Part shown: positions 40,295 through 49,059 of the stretch, piece after piece
Position numbering within the stretch: the first letter of the stretch is position 1
How the letters are laid out: each line of letters opens with the position of its first letter
Source of the DNA: Thermococcus eurythermalis
GTDB taxonomy: Archaea > Methanobacteriota_B > Thermococci > Thermococcales > Thermococcaceae
DNA: 64,000 nt
Reading direction: 5' to 3'
NCBI RefSeq assembly: GCF_000769655.1
Contig: NZ_CP008887.1
Span: forward strand, 1,116,001-1,180,000
Notes under the pieces: generated by a model
The model's database searches: none
What the model was told of the DNA's origin: nothing
The model's input: the letters and a program-made list of their open reading frames with translations, nothing else
Made by a program: the position numbers and the translations under genes

Positions 40295-41302
40295 GTGGTT
40301 GACCCGGGCCTTCCACGCAGAACCCCCGAACTTATAGACTGGGAGAGCCTTTCGGTCATAACAGCACTTATAATGGCCTCCAAGGGGCTTGAACTGTCCG
40401 GTATCTTCTCAAGGCTCGCTCCCCACCTGATACGGGCCGCCAACCACTCGGAAAGACGCCTCATGGTGCTCTTCATCCTGGTGATTTCTCTTTCCTCCGC
40501 GGTTATCATGAACGACACGGCCATGCTGGTCTTCATCCCCCTCGTCGTTGCAACATCTAAGATTGCTCGGGTGGACACAGCGAGGGCAGTAACGCTCTCC
40601 GCCATCGCGGCCAACGTGGGCTCTGCCCTCACCCCCATAGGCAACCCCCAGAACATCATAATATGGCACAGCTACGGCCTCGGGTTCATGGAGTTCGTCC
40701 GTTCGATGTTTCCCTTCGTGTCCCTCTGGCTCGTTATCCTCCTTGCGTTCTCCATAACCATAAAAAACCGGAAGCTCTCGGTTGAATGGATCCCGCCGGT
40801 TGCCCTTAGAAAGACTCTCCTCGTGGTTTCTCTTGTCTCTTTGGTCGCGGACATACTTCTGACCGAGATCGGGAAGGCTCCGCTTGCTTTCATTTTCACA
40901 CTCTTTGCTTTTCTGTTGTTGGGTAGGGAAGTGCTTAAGGGTTTTGACTGGGCGCTGGTTTTGACCTTTGCCTTCATATTCATTGATTTCAACGAGCTCG
41001 CTTTCCTTCTGAGGAACGCCGATTTAAAATTCCCAACTGGGGGCGTTGGACTCTTCTTTGTCTCCGCTGTCTTGAGCCAGCTGTTCAGTAACGTCCCTGC
41101 GACGGTTCTCCTTTTGGCCAGCAAACCGGAGTGGCTTCCACTCTCTCTGGGGGTCAACGTAGGGGGAAGCGGCATAGTTGTGGGTTCTATGGCTAATCTC
41201 ATAGCCCTCAGGATAGCGTGGGTCAGCGTGAGGGACTTCCACCGCTATTCCATTCCCTACTTCCTCGTGGCCCTTTTGGTATCCGCGCTCTTTCTCTTAT
41301 AG
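40295..41302 (+). CDS. ArsB/NhaD-superfamily anion transporter with abnormal N-terminus
   Basis: A 335-residue polytopic protein. SSAVIMNDTAMLVFIPLVVA and NVGSALTPIGNPQNIIIWHS are the twin signatures of the ArsB/NhaD/CitMHS ion transporter superfamily. The only usual start codon is GTG 40295, which has no ribosome binding site. The frame is open upstream to 40214 and encodes FIRREWFLTALLILYPALAV, a typical first helix, but holds no ATG, GTG or TTG. Either a rare start (ATC 40241 follows TTTAAAAATTTC) is used or the true 5' end was lost. Confidence 0.78.
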   Translation: MVDPGLPRRTPELIDWESLSVITALIMASKGLELSGIFSRLAPHLIRAANHSERRLMVLFILVISLSSAVIMNDTAMLVFIPLVVATSKIARVDTARAVTLSAIAANVGSALTPIGNPQNIIIWHSYGLGFMEFVRSMFPFVSLWLVILLAFSITIKNRKLSVEWIPPVALRKTLLVVSLVSLVADILLTEIGKAPLAFIFTLFAFLLLGREVLKGFDWALVLTFAFIFIDFNELAFLLRNADLKFPTGGVGLFFVSAVLSQLFSNVPATVLLLASKPEWLPLSLGVNVGGSGIVVGSMANLIALRIAWVSVRDFHRYSIPYFLVALLVSALFLL

Positions 41303-41394
41303 CGCGTGATTTCCCCAAGCCTCATATGGCGGTTCTTCACCCACTCCCAAAGGGTTTTAACCCATGAACCCTACTTCATCTGGGTGCTGAAGAC

Positions 41395-42321
41395 ATGAAG
41401 GCCATAGAAGTCGTCGGGCTCACCAAGTACTACGATTCATTCCTCGCCGTTGATAACTTGAGCTTCTCTGTACGGAAGGGAGAGATTTTCGGTTTTCTCG
41501 GCCCGAACGGGGCGGGAAAGACGACAACAGTCAGGACGATTACAGGTGTTTTGAGGCCGAATTCAGGGGAGATAAGGGTTCTCGGCTACGACATGCTTGA
41601 CGAGAGGGAAAAGATAAGGGCGAGGGAGAGAACGGGAATAGTCCCAGAGATGGCCAACCCCTACGTGGATTTAACGGCGATGCAGAACCTCAGGCTCATG
41701 GGCGAGCTCTACGGGATGGGAAGGAGGGAGATAGAGAGGCGCTCGGTTGAGCTTCTCAGGCTATTTGACCTCTACGAGAAGAGGAACGTGAAGGTAAAAG
41801 CTTTTTCCAAGGGCATGAGACAGCGTCTAATCCTCGCGATGGCGATGATAAGCGACCCGGAGCTTCTAATCCTCGATGAGCCAACGAGCGGGCTCGACGT
41901 CCTGAGCGCACGCCTGATAAAGGACGTCATCCGCGAGGAGAAGAGGAAGGGAAAGACGATATTCATGACGACCCACAACATGGTTGACGCAAACGAGCTG
42001 TGCGAGAGGATTGGAATCATAAGGAGGGGAAAGCTAATAGCGATTGACACGCCCGAGAAGCTAAAGCAGCTGGTCAAAGGAAGTGTTTCGGTCGAGGTCA
42101 GCTTTGAGCCGATGAGGCTTGAGCCCTCGGAGATAGCCTCTGCAACGAGGGTCGAGCTGATGGGGGACAAGGCGAGGGTTTTCACGAACGACCCAGATGC
42201 AACGGTTAGGGAGCTCGTCCACTACGCCGAGAGAAATAACCTGCGGATAGTGAGCCTCAAAACGCTGTCGCCCTCGCTGGAGGACGTCTTCATCAAGCTG
42301 GTGGGTGAGAGAAATGATTGA
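41395..42321 (+). CDS. ABC exporter ATP-binding protein (DrrA/CcmA type)
   Basis: A 308-residue ATPase. Walker A GPNGAGKTTTVRTITGVL, signature FSKGMRQRLILAMAMI, Walker B LLILDEPTSGLDVLSARL, then a C-terminal domain of 90 residues typical of drug or polysaccharide-precursor exporters. It overlaps its permease by 8 bases. Confidence 0.92.
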   Translation: MKAIEVVGLTKYYDSFLAVDNLSFSVRKGEIFGFLGPNGAGKTTTVRTITGVLRPNSGEIRVLGYDMLDEREKIRARERTGIVPEMANPYVDLTAMQNLRLMGELYGMGRREIERRSVELLRLFDLYEKRNVKVKAFSKGMRQRLILAMAMISDPELLILDEPTSGLDVLSARLIKDVIREEKRKGKTIFMTTHNMVDANELCERIGIIRRGKLIAIDTPEKLKQLVKGSVSVEVSFEPMRLEPSEIASATRVELMGDKARVFTNDPDATVRELVHYAERNNLRIVSLKTLSPSLEDVFIKLVGERND

Positions 42322-43054
42322 AACGCTCAAACGCTCCTTCGCCATAGCGAAGAAGGACATGCGCATCTTCTACCTCAAGGGTCCTGTCGTGATAATGGGT
42401 CTCATCTTCCCCTTCTTCCTGTTCTTAGCTTTCATGATAGGGCGCAACCTCTCTGGGGCTCATCTCCTCGTTGCTCTAACAGCTATGACGGCCTTCTTCA
42501 CGTCAACGGCCGTCGGCCCCACGATAATCCCGTGGGAGTGCAGGGGAAGGACGTTCGAGAGGCTCATAACCGCTCCAGTTTCACTGACGACGGTGCTCCT
42601 CGGCGACTTTCAGGCTTCCCTCTACTTCGGGCTTGCGATAACGTTCGCGATAGCGGTTCCCGCAATGCTCTACCTCTCAGTTCACCCCTCCATTTGGCTC
42701 TTTGTCCTGTCCACGCTCCTGGCCGTTGGGTGCTTCTCCGCAATGACAGTGTTAATGTCCTCCTATCCGCCCACTGACGTTCCAGCCGACGTCATGATGC
42801 TGTCGTCGCTCGTCAAGTTCTCGCTCCTCTTCATCAGCGGCATCTTCGTCCCCATAGAAAACCTGCCCGCCTACGGCAGGTGGATTTCCCTCGTCTCTCC
42901 GCTGACGTACTACGTTGACGCCCTGAGGCACTCCCTCGGTAGTGGATATTTGCCAGTGTGGCTCGACCTTCTGATGCTGGCCCTGTTTGGCCTCGCGTTC
43001 TTCTTCACGGGCACTGCAATCCACAGAAAAGTCCTGGAGAGGAGGTTCACTTAG
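42314..43054 (+). CDS. ABC-2 type permease
   Basis: A 246-residue six-helix protein of the ABC-2 family. GRTFERLITAPVSLTTVLLG is the family loop, and LLFISGIFVPIENLPAYGRW followed by SPLTYYVDALRHSLG is its C-terminal mark. The start ATG 42314 follows GGTGAGAGAA. It forms an exporter with the preceding ATPase. Confidence 0.92.
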   Translation: MIETLKRSFAIAKKDMRIFYLKGPVVIMGLIFPFFLFLAFMIGRNLSGAHLLVALTAMTAFFTSTAVGPTIIPWECRGRTFERLITAPVSLTTVLLGDFQASLYFGLAITFAIAVPAMLYLSVHPSIWLFVLSTLLAVGCFSAMTVLMSSYPPTDVPADVMMLSSLVKFSLLFISGIFVPIENLPAYGRWISLVSPLTYYVDALRHSLGSGYLPVWLDLLMLALFGLAFFFTGTAIHRKVLERRFT

Positions 43055-43460
43055 GCCTGACCATCTCCACTTCTCCCTTTATCTTCTCCGCCCCTACCGT
43101 GTTGAAAACAGTTCCGTACTTCTCGGCGAGCTCCTTGACGCGGAGTATCTTCTTCTCGGGCTCGTCCGTCACAATTCGGATTCTGTAGGTAATCTCCCTT
43201 AGCTGGGGCTCTTTTCTGTCCCTCCACCCCGAGACGGTTATCTCCATGCCCCCAACCTTCAGGCGCATCTTCTTGATTAGCCTTCCCCAGTTTACGGTTA
43301 GACAACCGCCTATGGCGGCGAGCAGGTACTCGGTCGGGTTGGGCCCGGTGTTGTGTCCATCAGTATTCGTGTCTATCCTGAAGGAGAACTCCCTGACCTT
43401 TACCTCGCTCCCAACGTTCCCGTCCCACTTGAGTTCGGCGTTGTATTCAAGGCGCTCCAT
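43047..43460 (-). CDS. OsmC/Ohr-family protein
   Basis: A 137-residue protein. GPNPTEYLLAAIGGCLTVNW contains the conserved glutamate-cysteine arrangement of OsmC peroxidases; the second cysteine of Ohr is not found. It is convergent with the permease gene and overlaps it by 8 bases. Possible role in organic peroxide or persulfide handling. Confidence 0.85.
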   Translation of the reverse strand: MERLEYNAELKWDGNVGSEVKVREFSFRIDTNTDGHNTGPNPTEYLLAAIGGCLTVNWGRLIKKMRLKVGGMEITVSGWRDRKEPQLREITYRIRIVTDEPEKKILRVKELAEKYGTVFNTVGAEKIKGEVEMVRPK

Positions 43461-43508
43461 ATTCATCCCCACCTGCTATGAAGTTCCCTTCAAATAAAAC
43501 CCTTTTCT

Positions 43509-43915
43509 ATGTCAGAAGTTGCACGGTGGAAAGGGCGTACAAAACCTAATAACCTTATCCTTCAACCTCTTTTCCGGATTCTCATAGACAGAATCAACTA
43601 TGAGTTTTTTGACGCCTTCAAATGGTTCATGGAGCTGGTCGAGTGGGGCTACGGGGACACCTACTTCTTCCTCGGGAGCGACGTGATAAAGCTCGTGGAG
43701 ATCAAGTTCAAGGAAGACGTAAATCCCGAGGAAATAGCTGAAAAACTCCTTGGAATCCACCACGTCAAGGACGCAAAGCTCATCAGAAAGCAGCTTGAAA
43801 CACTGCTCCTGGCATACAAAAGCGGCTACTTCGACAGTCCGAGGAGGGTTACTCTAAGAGATCTCGCCGAGATGCTGAACTCAGCCCCTCAAAGGTGAAG
43901 GAGCACCTTCCTTAG
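43509..43915 (+). pseudogene. Truncated and frameshifted HTH_10 (bacterio-opsin-activator-like) regulator
   Basis: Residues FMELVEWGYGDTYFFLGSDV, LLAYKSGYFDSPRRVTLRDL and AEML are the C-terminal part of HTH_10 regulators. The frame stops after AEMLNSAPQR at 43898, in the middle of the helix-turn-helix. The next frame gives LSPSKVKEHLP to a stop at 43913-43915, which restores the recognition helix. One missing C near 43880 explains the shift. The N-terminal sensor region is also short, and ATG 43509 has no ribosome binding site. Confidence 0.62.
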
Positions 43916-44061
43916 GATTCCTTCGGGGGTTGGCTCCTGTTATCCTAGAATTTTGGGAAATTCACTATTCCCTAACAAATTTGCTATTGGGTCATATACT
44001 CCCGCACATGTGCAGGACTAACTATAACTACTTTGAGGCCCTATTTTAAATTGGTGAAAGC

Positions 44062-44913
44062 ATGCCGGTGATTGAGGTTGCGAACGTTAAGAAGTACTAC
44101 GGCGAAGTCAGAGGTGTTGATGGACTGAGCTTCTCCGTAGAGAAGGGCGAAATCTATGGCTTCCTTGGGCCGAACGGGGCCGGAAAGACGACAACGGTGA
44201 AAATCCTCGTGAAAATCTTGAGGGACTACACTGGAGAGGTCAGGGTGCTCGGCAAAGATTTGAGGGAGTGGGGGAAGGAGTACTACAACAAAATCGGCGT
44301 TTCCTTCGAGTTCCCGGCCGTTTATTCAAGGCTCACCGCCAGGGAAAACCTCGGGTTCTTCGCGAGCTTCTACAAAAAGCACCTCGACCCCACCGAAGTG
44401 CTCAAGATGGTCGGCCTGGAGGAGAAGGCGGACGAACTTGTTAGTGGCTTTTCGAAGGGCATGAAGAAGAAGCTCGACCTCGCGAGGGCTTTACTGCCGG
44501 ATCCGGAAATCCTCTTCCTCGACGAGCCGCTCGAAGGCCTCGACCCGGCGAGCGCGAGGAGGATAAAGGACCTGCTCCTGGAGATGCGTGAAAGCGGAAA
44601 GACGGTCTTCCTGACCACCCACAACATGTACGTGGCCGACGAGCTCTGCGACAGGGTGGCCTTCATCGTGGACGGCTCCATAAGGCTGGTGGACAATCCC
44701 GGCGAGCTGAAGGTGAAGATGGGCAAGCGGCTCGTTAAGGTGGAGTACGTCGCCAACGGCAGTGTTGCCGTGAAGGAGTTCCCGCTGGAGAACATCGGCC
44801 AGAACGAGGAGTTCCTCAAAATCATCCGGGAGCACGAAGTCAGGAGAATAAACACGGAGGAGCCCACCCTGGAGGAGATATTCCTAAAGGTGGCGGGGAG
44901 GAGGCTCGTATGA
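44062..44913 (+). CDS. ABC exporter ATP-binding protein, second system
   Basis: A 283-residue ATPase. GPNGAGKTTTVKILVKILRD, FSKGMKKKLDLARALLPDPE and LFLDEPLEGLDPASARRIKD are the nucleotide motifs. The substitution of PLEGLD for the usual TSGLD is mild. The start follows GGTGAAAGC. Two permease genes follow with 4-base overlaps. Confidence 0.92.
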   Translation: MPVIEVANVKKYYGEVRGVDGLSFSVEKGEIYGFLGPNGAGKTTTVKILVKILRDYTGEVRVLGKDLREWGKEYYNKIGVSFEFPAVYSRLTARENLGFFASFYKKHLDPTEVLKMVGLEEKADELVSGFSKGMKKKLDLARALLPDPEILFLDEPLEGLDPASARRIKDLLLEMRESGKTVFLTTHNMYVADELCDRVAFIVDGSIRLVDNPGELKVKMGKRLVKVEYVANGSVAVKEFPLENIGQNEEFLKIIREHEVRRINTEEPTLEEIFLKVAGRRLV

Positions 44914-45608
44914 GGAATATCGTCAGAACGAACATTGTTCTCGGGATGAGGAGCTACGTTTATCCCATATACCTGCTCGTGGCCTTAGCTTATGGCCTCA
45001 TGCTCCTTGCCTTCCCGGAGCGCTACCTTCCGACGATGGTGCCGATCTTCCTCCTTTTCGAGCCGGGGCTCGTTGGCTTCATGTTCGTTGGCACGGAGAT
45101 ATTCGCCGAAAAGAAGGACGGCGCGATAGGCGCTCTGGCGGTCACGCCGATAGACTGGAGGAGCTACATCTTAACTAAAACACTCCTCCTGAGCCTGCTC
45201 TCAGTCATCGGCGCGGTGCTCATAATGGCAATAGGCACCCGCTCCCTCAACGGGCTTCCGTATGTGGTTGTTGGGACCTTTCTCGTCTCCATAGTTTACA
45301 CGCTCCTTGGAATAGCGGTCTCGGCCAAATACCGCGACCTCGACGACTACTTCATCCCGATACTGGGGGTTCTGGTGGTCTCGCTCCTGCCCTTCGCGCA
45401 CTACCATGGCTATCTGACGGGTGACGTCTGGAAGGTTCTCTATGCAGTCCCGAGCTATCCGGCGATATACTTCTTCAAGGCGCCCTTCGAGGAGATAGCA
45501 AGGAAAACGCTGGCCTATTCAGCGGCGACCCTGCTCGCCTGGTCTGGAATAGCCTATCAGCTCGCTAAAATCCGCTTTTACAGGTATGCTGTGGAGGGAT
45601 TGAGATGA
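44910..45608 (+). CDS. ABC-2 family permease, first of two
   Basis: A 232-residue six-helix protein. EIFAEKKDGAIGALAVTPID followed by WRSYILTKTLLLSLLSVIGA is the ABC-2 loop. It overlaps its neighbours by 4 bases on both sides. Confidence 0.85.
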   Translation: MRNIVRTNIVLGMRSYVYPIYLLVALAYGLMLLAFPERYLPTMVPIFLLFEPGLVGFMFVGTEIFAEKKDGAIGALAVTPIDWRSYILTKTLLLSLLSVIGAVLIMAIGTRSLNGLPYVVVGTFLVSIVYTLLGIAVSAKYRDLDDYFIPILGVLVVSLLPFAHYHGYLTGDVWKVLYAVPSYPAIYFFKAPFEEIARKTLAYSAATLLAWSGIAYQLAKIRFYRYAVEGLR

Positions 45609-46309
45609 GCTTTGTGAGGAAGTTCCTTTCCATCTACAAGACCGACCTCAAGCTCCTCCGCAGGGACCCCATGTTGGTCTATTCCGTGGCAATGACCCTT
45701 GTGCTCCTCCTTATCGTCCGGTACTTCAAAGACCGCATTGGAGTTTACTACCCGCTGCTCGCCCTGCTGATGATGCTGTTCATCCCCATGATATTCGGCA
45801 TGGTGCCCGGTTTCATGATGGCGGACGAGAAGGAGGACAAGACCATACAGGCCCTTCAGGTGATTCCAATATCGAGCGAGGCTTTCCTCGCCTACAGGCT
45901 TACGTGGGCCTCTGTGGTTACGGTGGTGATGACCGGCCTCGCACCCACAATCCTCGACATTGAAATCTCGCGGAACGGCCTGCTGGCGCTCATGGCGCTC
46001 TTCGTGCTCGAGGTCTGGATTTACGGACTGCTCATCACGGTGTTCTCGGAGTCGAGGATGCAGGCACTGACTGTATCAAAAGTCCTGGGCTGGCTCCTCA
46101 TGCTACCGCCGCTGATAAAGCTGGTCGTGGAGTGGAGGGATCTCTCAACCGACTGGAGCAAGTTCACAGCTTTCCTCCCGACCTACTGGCTCTACAAGGT
46201 GTTCGAGGAGATTCCGCTCAACGACTACAGCGACTTTCCTGTTGCTATAGCCGTCCACCTGGTCTGGCTCGTCCCGCTGGTGGTGCTCTTCAAGAAGAGG
46301 GTGCTGTAA
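45605..46309 (+). CDS. ABC-2 family permease, second of two
   Basis: A 234-residue six-helix protein. MADEKEDKTIQALQVIPISS and EAFLAYRLTWASVVTVVMTG repeat the loop seen in the preceding permease. The two permeases with one ATPase suggest a heterodimeric exporter; substrate unknown. Confidence 0.85.
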   Translation: MSFVRKFLSIYKTDLKLLRRDPMLVYSVAMTLVLLLIVRYFKDRIGVYYPLLALLMMLFIPMIFGMVPGFMMADEKEDKTIQALQVIPISSEAFLAYRLTWASVVTVVMTGLAPTILDIEISRNGLLALMALFVLEVWIYGLLITVFSESRMQALTVSKVLGWLLMLPPLIKLVVEWRDLSTDWSKFTAFLPTYWLYKVFEEIPLNDYSDFPVAIAVHLVWLVPLVVLFKKRVL

Positions 46310-46413
46310 CGTATTGAACATTCTCTTCGTCTTCGCTCGTTTACTTTTCTATTTTTATCTGGAAATACTTAAAAGGGTATTGTACCAAAGAATACACAGC
46401 AGGAATCCCACCG

Positions 46414-46485
46414 ATGGCGAAACACATGAATGCCCGCTTGAGGCTTATCAACTGGATATGGGGGAAGTACCGTGAGCGTATTTAA
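46414..46485 (+). CDS. Possible 23-residue upstream peptide
   Basis: ATG 46414 opens MAKHMNARLRLINWIWGKYR then ERI and stops at 46485, overlapping the GTG start of the next gene by 14 bases. It lies downstream of a TATA-like ACTTAAAAGG (about 46366-46375) and could be the first translated frame of the mRNA. The peptide is strongly basic. It could be a leader peptide or a small protein; coding is unproven. Confidence 0.35.
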   Translation: MAKHMNARLRLINWIWGKYRERI

Positions 46486-46918
46486 GAGGAGGGTCGTTCA
46501 ACTCTTGGTTCTCATTGTCTTTTTTTGGGGCTTAATCACGTTTGCTTACTCGCAAGAACCAAAGCAATGCCCCTCTAACGGTACGTGGATAGATCCGCAT
46601 GGTTTTACAACAATATGCAACGTTCCCGACTGCTATGAAGCAATGGGAAGAATCAGTGAGTGGGTTTCATTTACGTTGGCGATACTGGTCGCTTATCTTG
46701 TGGGACTTAGGGCAAAAAGTGGACTTAATGCGAACAAAGCGCTGTTTCTGATTGGGGTGTATCTGACATTCATAAGCGTTATATTCGCATCGGAACTGTC
46801 AAAGGTGCCGGAAGGGGTCTGTCTGGATTTGAAGCCAGTAGCCTACCCACTTGCGGCCCTTGGTTCCTTCCTGGTGGTCTGGTTCCACGAAGACAAGAAT
46901 AGAAGTAAAAGCTCTTGA
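46472..46918 (+). CDS. Membrane protein with extracellular cysteine loop, unknown
   Basis: A 148-residue protein. A first hydrophobic segment (VVQLLVLIVFFWGLITFAYS) resembles a signal peptide. A polar loop follows with cysteines (KQCPSNGTW, TICNVPDCYEAMG), then three more helices; another cysteine is in VPEGVCLDLK. GTG 46472 follows GGGGGAAGTACC. No family recognised. Confidence 0.7.
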   Translation: MSVFKRRVVQLLVLIVFFWGLITFAYSQEPKQCPSNGTWIDPHGFTTICNVPDCYEAMGRISEWVSFTLAILVAYLVGLRAKSGLNANKALFLIGVYLTFISVIFASELSKVPEGVCLDLKPVAYPLAALGSFLVVWFHEDKNRSKSS

Positions 46919-47033
46919 GAGGACGTCTTCGAGGTGCGAAGGCTTCACGCTTTTATTTCGCCCATTCGTGTACCCCTAGTTTAAACGGATGCTGGCCGAG
47001 GGATAAACAGAAAAAGAAAAGACGCGGAGACTG

Positions 47034-48737
47034 TCAGTTTTCATCGATGAGCCTTAGGATTTCAAGCACCTGAAACGTCGCCATGATGTCCCCGGACTCC
47101 GGGTTCTCGCATGAACCGTAGGAGAAAAAGCCGTAGGGACACTTTGCCAGCTCAAGCGCGTTTATCATTTCTTCTTTTCTGTCAATCTTCGCTCCCAGCG
47201 AATTCAGGGCCAGCAGAGCGTACCTGGTTGTCGGTAAAAACCGCCACAGCGCGCCGTCTCTCTGCGATTTAATGAACTCAACGGTCTTCTCGTCCCTGTA
47301 CCCGTACCCAAGTTCGTTGAGAACCAGGACGGAATAAAGAGTTGTTTCGAGCCGGATTGTCTCCACTGACGTTATTCTGCTTCCGAAACCTCCATCATCG
47401 TCCCTCAGGCTTAAAACGAGAGATTTTACTGTCCCATTCCACTGCGGGTCAATTTTGATGCCCAGTTCGTTGCTGGTCAAAAGAAGGTAGTAGATGTCCC
47501 TCAGGAGGTAGTGGTTGTGGTAGATTTCTGAAAGGTTCGTGCTGGCGATGAACTCGCGTATCCGGGGCTCCGCGGCACCCCTAAGCTCTTCCCTTGGAAC
47601 ACCGAGCTCTTTAAGGGCTCTGTACTCTACCCACATCACGGGCGGCTCGTCCTCCGTTGAAAGCCTTGTGAGCAGGTACTCCTTGACTTTCTCCTCCTTT
47701 GGCACGGTGGAGTTCAGGTACCTCAGCACTATCACCGAGAAACCCGTGTTCACGGGGTTTGGAACTATGAAGTTGGGGATTTTAATAAAACCGCCCAAGG
47801 GGCTTTCCCTGGAGCGAAGGTAGCAGACGGTGTCTTCCCCAACCTTGCCTCCAAGATAGGTTATGGCCTCTACGGCCCAGTGAGTGGTGTCAATGTGCCC
47901 CCTTTCTTCCCCCACCATATCCGAGTACGACCCGTCCGGGCACTTGTATTTGAAGATTGCCTCAAGGAGATGCTTCTTGAGAGTTTCATTCTGGATGTTC
48001 TCTTCTTTTATAAAATGGGCGAGTATGTAGGCGTCATAAAAGCCTGGGTCATCGAGCTCACGCGACGCATCGTTAAACACGGCGAGGGCCAGGTTGTGCA
48101 TTTTTGTGTAATTCGGTATTTCGTTAATTGAATATCCCGACTCCAAAAGAAGTTCCCGGTACTGAAGGAAGCTCCACACGAACTCCAGCGAATGTTCGGG
48201 CTCCAGAGAAAGCCAGAGCGACATGGAGACGTTCCGCGCTAGGGTGGAATTAAGCAGAATAAGGCTCCTGGCGTGGATAATGCTGGGCTCTGACTCCTCC
48301 ATGTCCTTAATAATTAAGTGCTCAAGTGTCCTCCCGTACTGAGGAGTCAGGTTGAACTTGTCGAAGAGCACTAGGAGGTAGTAAATGTCGAGGACGTCCA
48401 CGTTGGAGCGGGAGTTTTGGCCGGCGTAAACCTTGGTCTCGTAGTCCCGCAGGAACTCCACCGTCTTCTGGGGGTCTTTAGGGGTGAGGTTCAGCAGCTC
48501 CAGCGCCAGAGTGCCGTGGTAGGTCGCGTAAATCGAGGGGGTTATCGTAAAGTGCACACCGCTCCAGCCGCCAGTGACTGGGTCCTGGGCAAGTTCAAGC
48601 CGTTTTACAGTCCAGTTTTTCCAGGCGGGGTCAACAAACTTTTGAATAACGGGCTCGGAGGGGCTATTCCAGGTTAGTGCCGCAACGGCCAGAATGCTGG
48701 CCAAAATTAAAAGGACGGCAAGGAGCTTCTCCCTCAT
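47034..48737 (-). CDS. Exported alpha/alpha-toroid (prenyltransferase/squalene-oxidase-like repeat) protein
   Basis: A 567-residue protein with a signal peptide (LLAVLLILASILAVAALTW). Repeats with the prenyltransferase/squalene-oxidase pattern occur through the chain: DPVTGGWSG, CPDGSYSDM, ESPLGGFIK, DDDGGFGSR, CPYGFFSYGS, each 45-60 residues apart and flanked by paired helices. There are many N-x-S/T sites. It does not contain the DCTAE/DDTAE acid of cyclases, so catalysis is not implied. It may be a cell-surface binding or processing protein. Confidence 0.78.
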   Translation of the reverse strand: MREKLLAVLLILASILAVAALTWNSPSEPVIQKFVDPAWKNWTVKRLELAQDPVTGGWSGVHFTITPSIYATYHGTLALELLNLTPKDPQKTVEFLRDYETKVYAGQNSRSNVDVLDIYYLLVLFDKFNLTPQYGRTLEHLIIKDMEESEPSIIHARSLILLNSTLARNVSMSLWLSLEPEHSLEFVWSFLQYRELLLESGYSINEIPNYTKMHNLALAVFNDASRELDDPGFYDAYILAHFIKEENIQNETLKKHLLEAIFKYKCPDGSYSDMVGEERGHIDTTHWAVEAITYLGGKVGEDTVCYLRSRESPLGGFIKIPNFIVPNPVNTGFSVIVLRYLNSTVPKEEKVKEYLLTRLSTEDEPPVMWVEYRALKELGVPREELRGAAEPRIREFIASTNLSEIYHNHYLLRDIYYLLLTSNELGIKIDPQWNGTVKSLVLSLRDDDGGFGSRITSVETIRLETTLYSVLVLNELGYGYRDEKTVEFIKSQRDGALWRFLPTTRYALLALNSLGAKIDRKEEMINALELAKCPYGFFSYGSCENPESGDIMATFQVLEILRLIDEN

Positions 48738-49059
48738 GCAACCACCTCTAAACTTTTGTCCTTAGTAATTACTTCTGGGCTTCTCTCACAATCTTTATTT
48801 ATAAGCATTCGTTTTTCATGATATCGCTTTTTGAGAGTAACTCTGGCCAAAAATGTGAATGAGTGAGTATCCTGGTAGCAGGTGCTCCAGTCAATCCCAA
48901 AATTGGGCCCCATGTTGCTGTCTTGCTTATCGCTGGCCCCCGCTGTTTTGGAGCATATCGGGAGCTTGCAACGTTCATTCAGGTTACGTCCTTTCTACCA
49001 AAATCTTAGCGTTCGAAAACATTTTATGTCCACAGCCAAACATTGTCACGGGGGTTGAA
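48738..49059. other. Intergenic region, 322 bases, no supported gene
   Basis: A T-rich stretch (48775-48830) is followed by about 160 bases with coding-like but unassigned frames on both strands (plus-strand VAGAPVNPKIGPHVAVLLIA near 48875-48935). A ribosome binding site is lacking. The last 60 bases hold the leader of the cation transporter at 49060, with TTTTATG near 49021. Confidence 0.4.
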
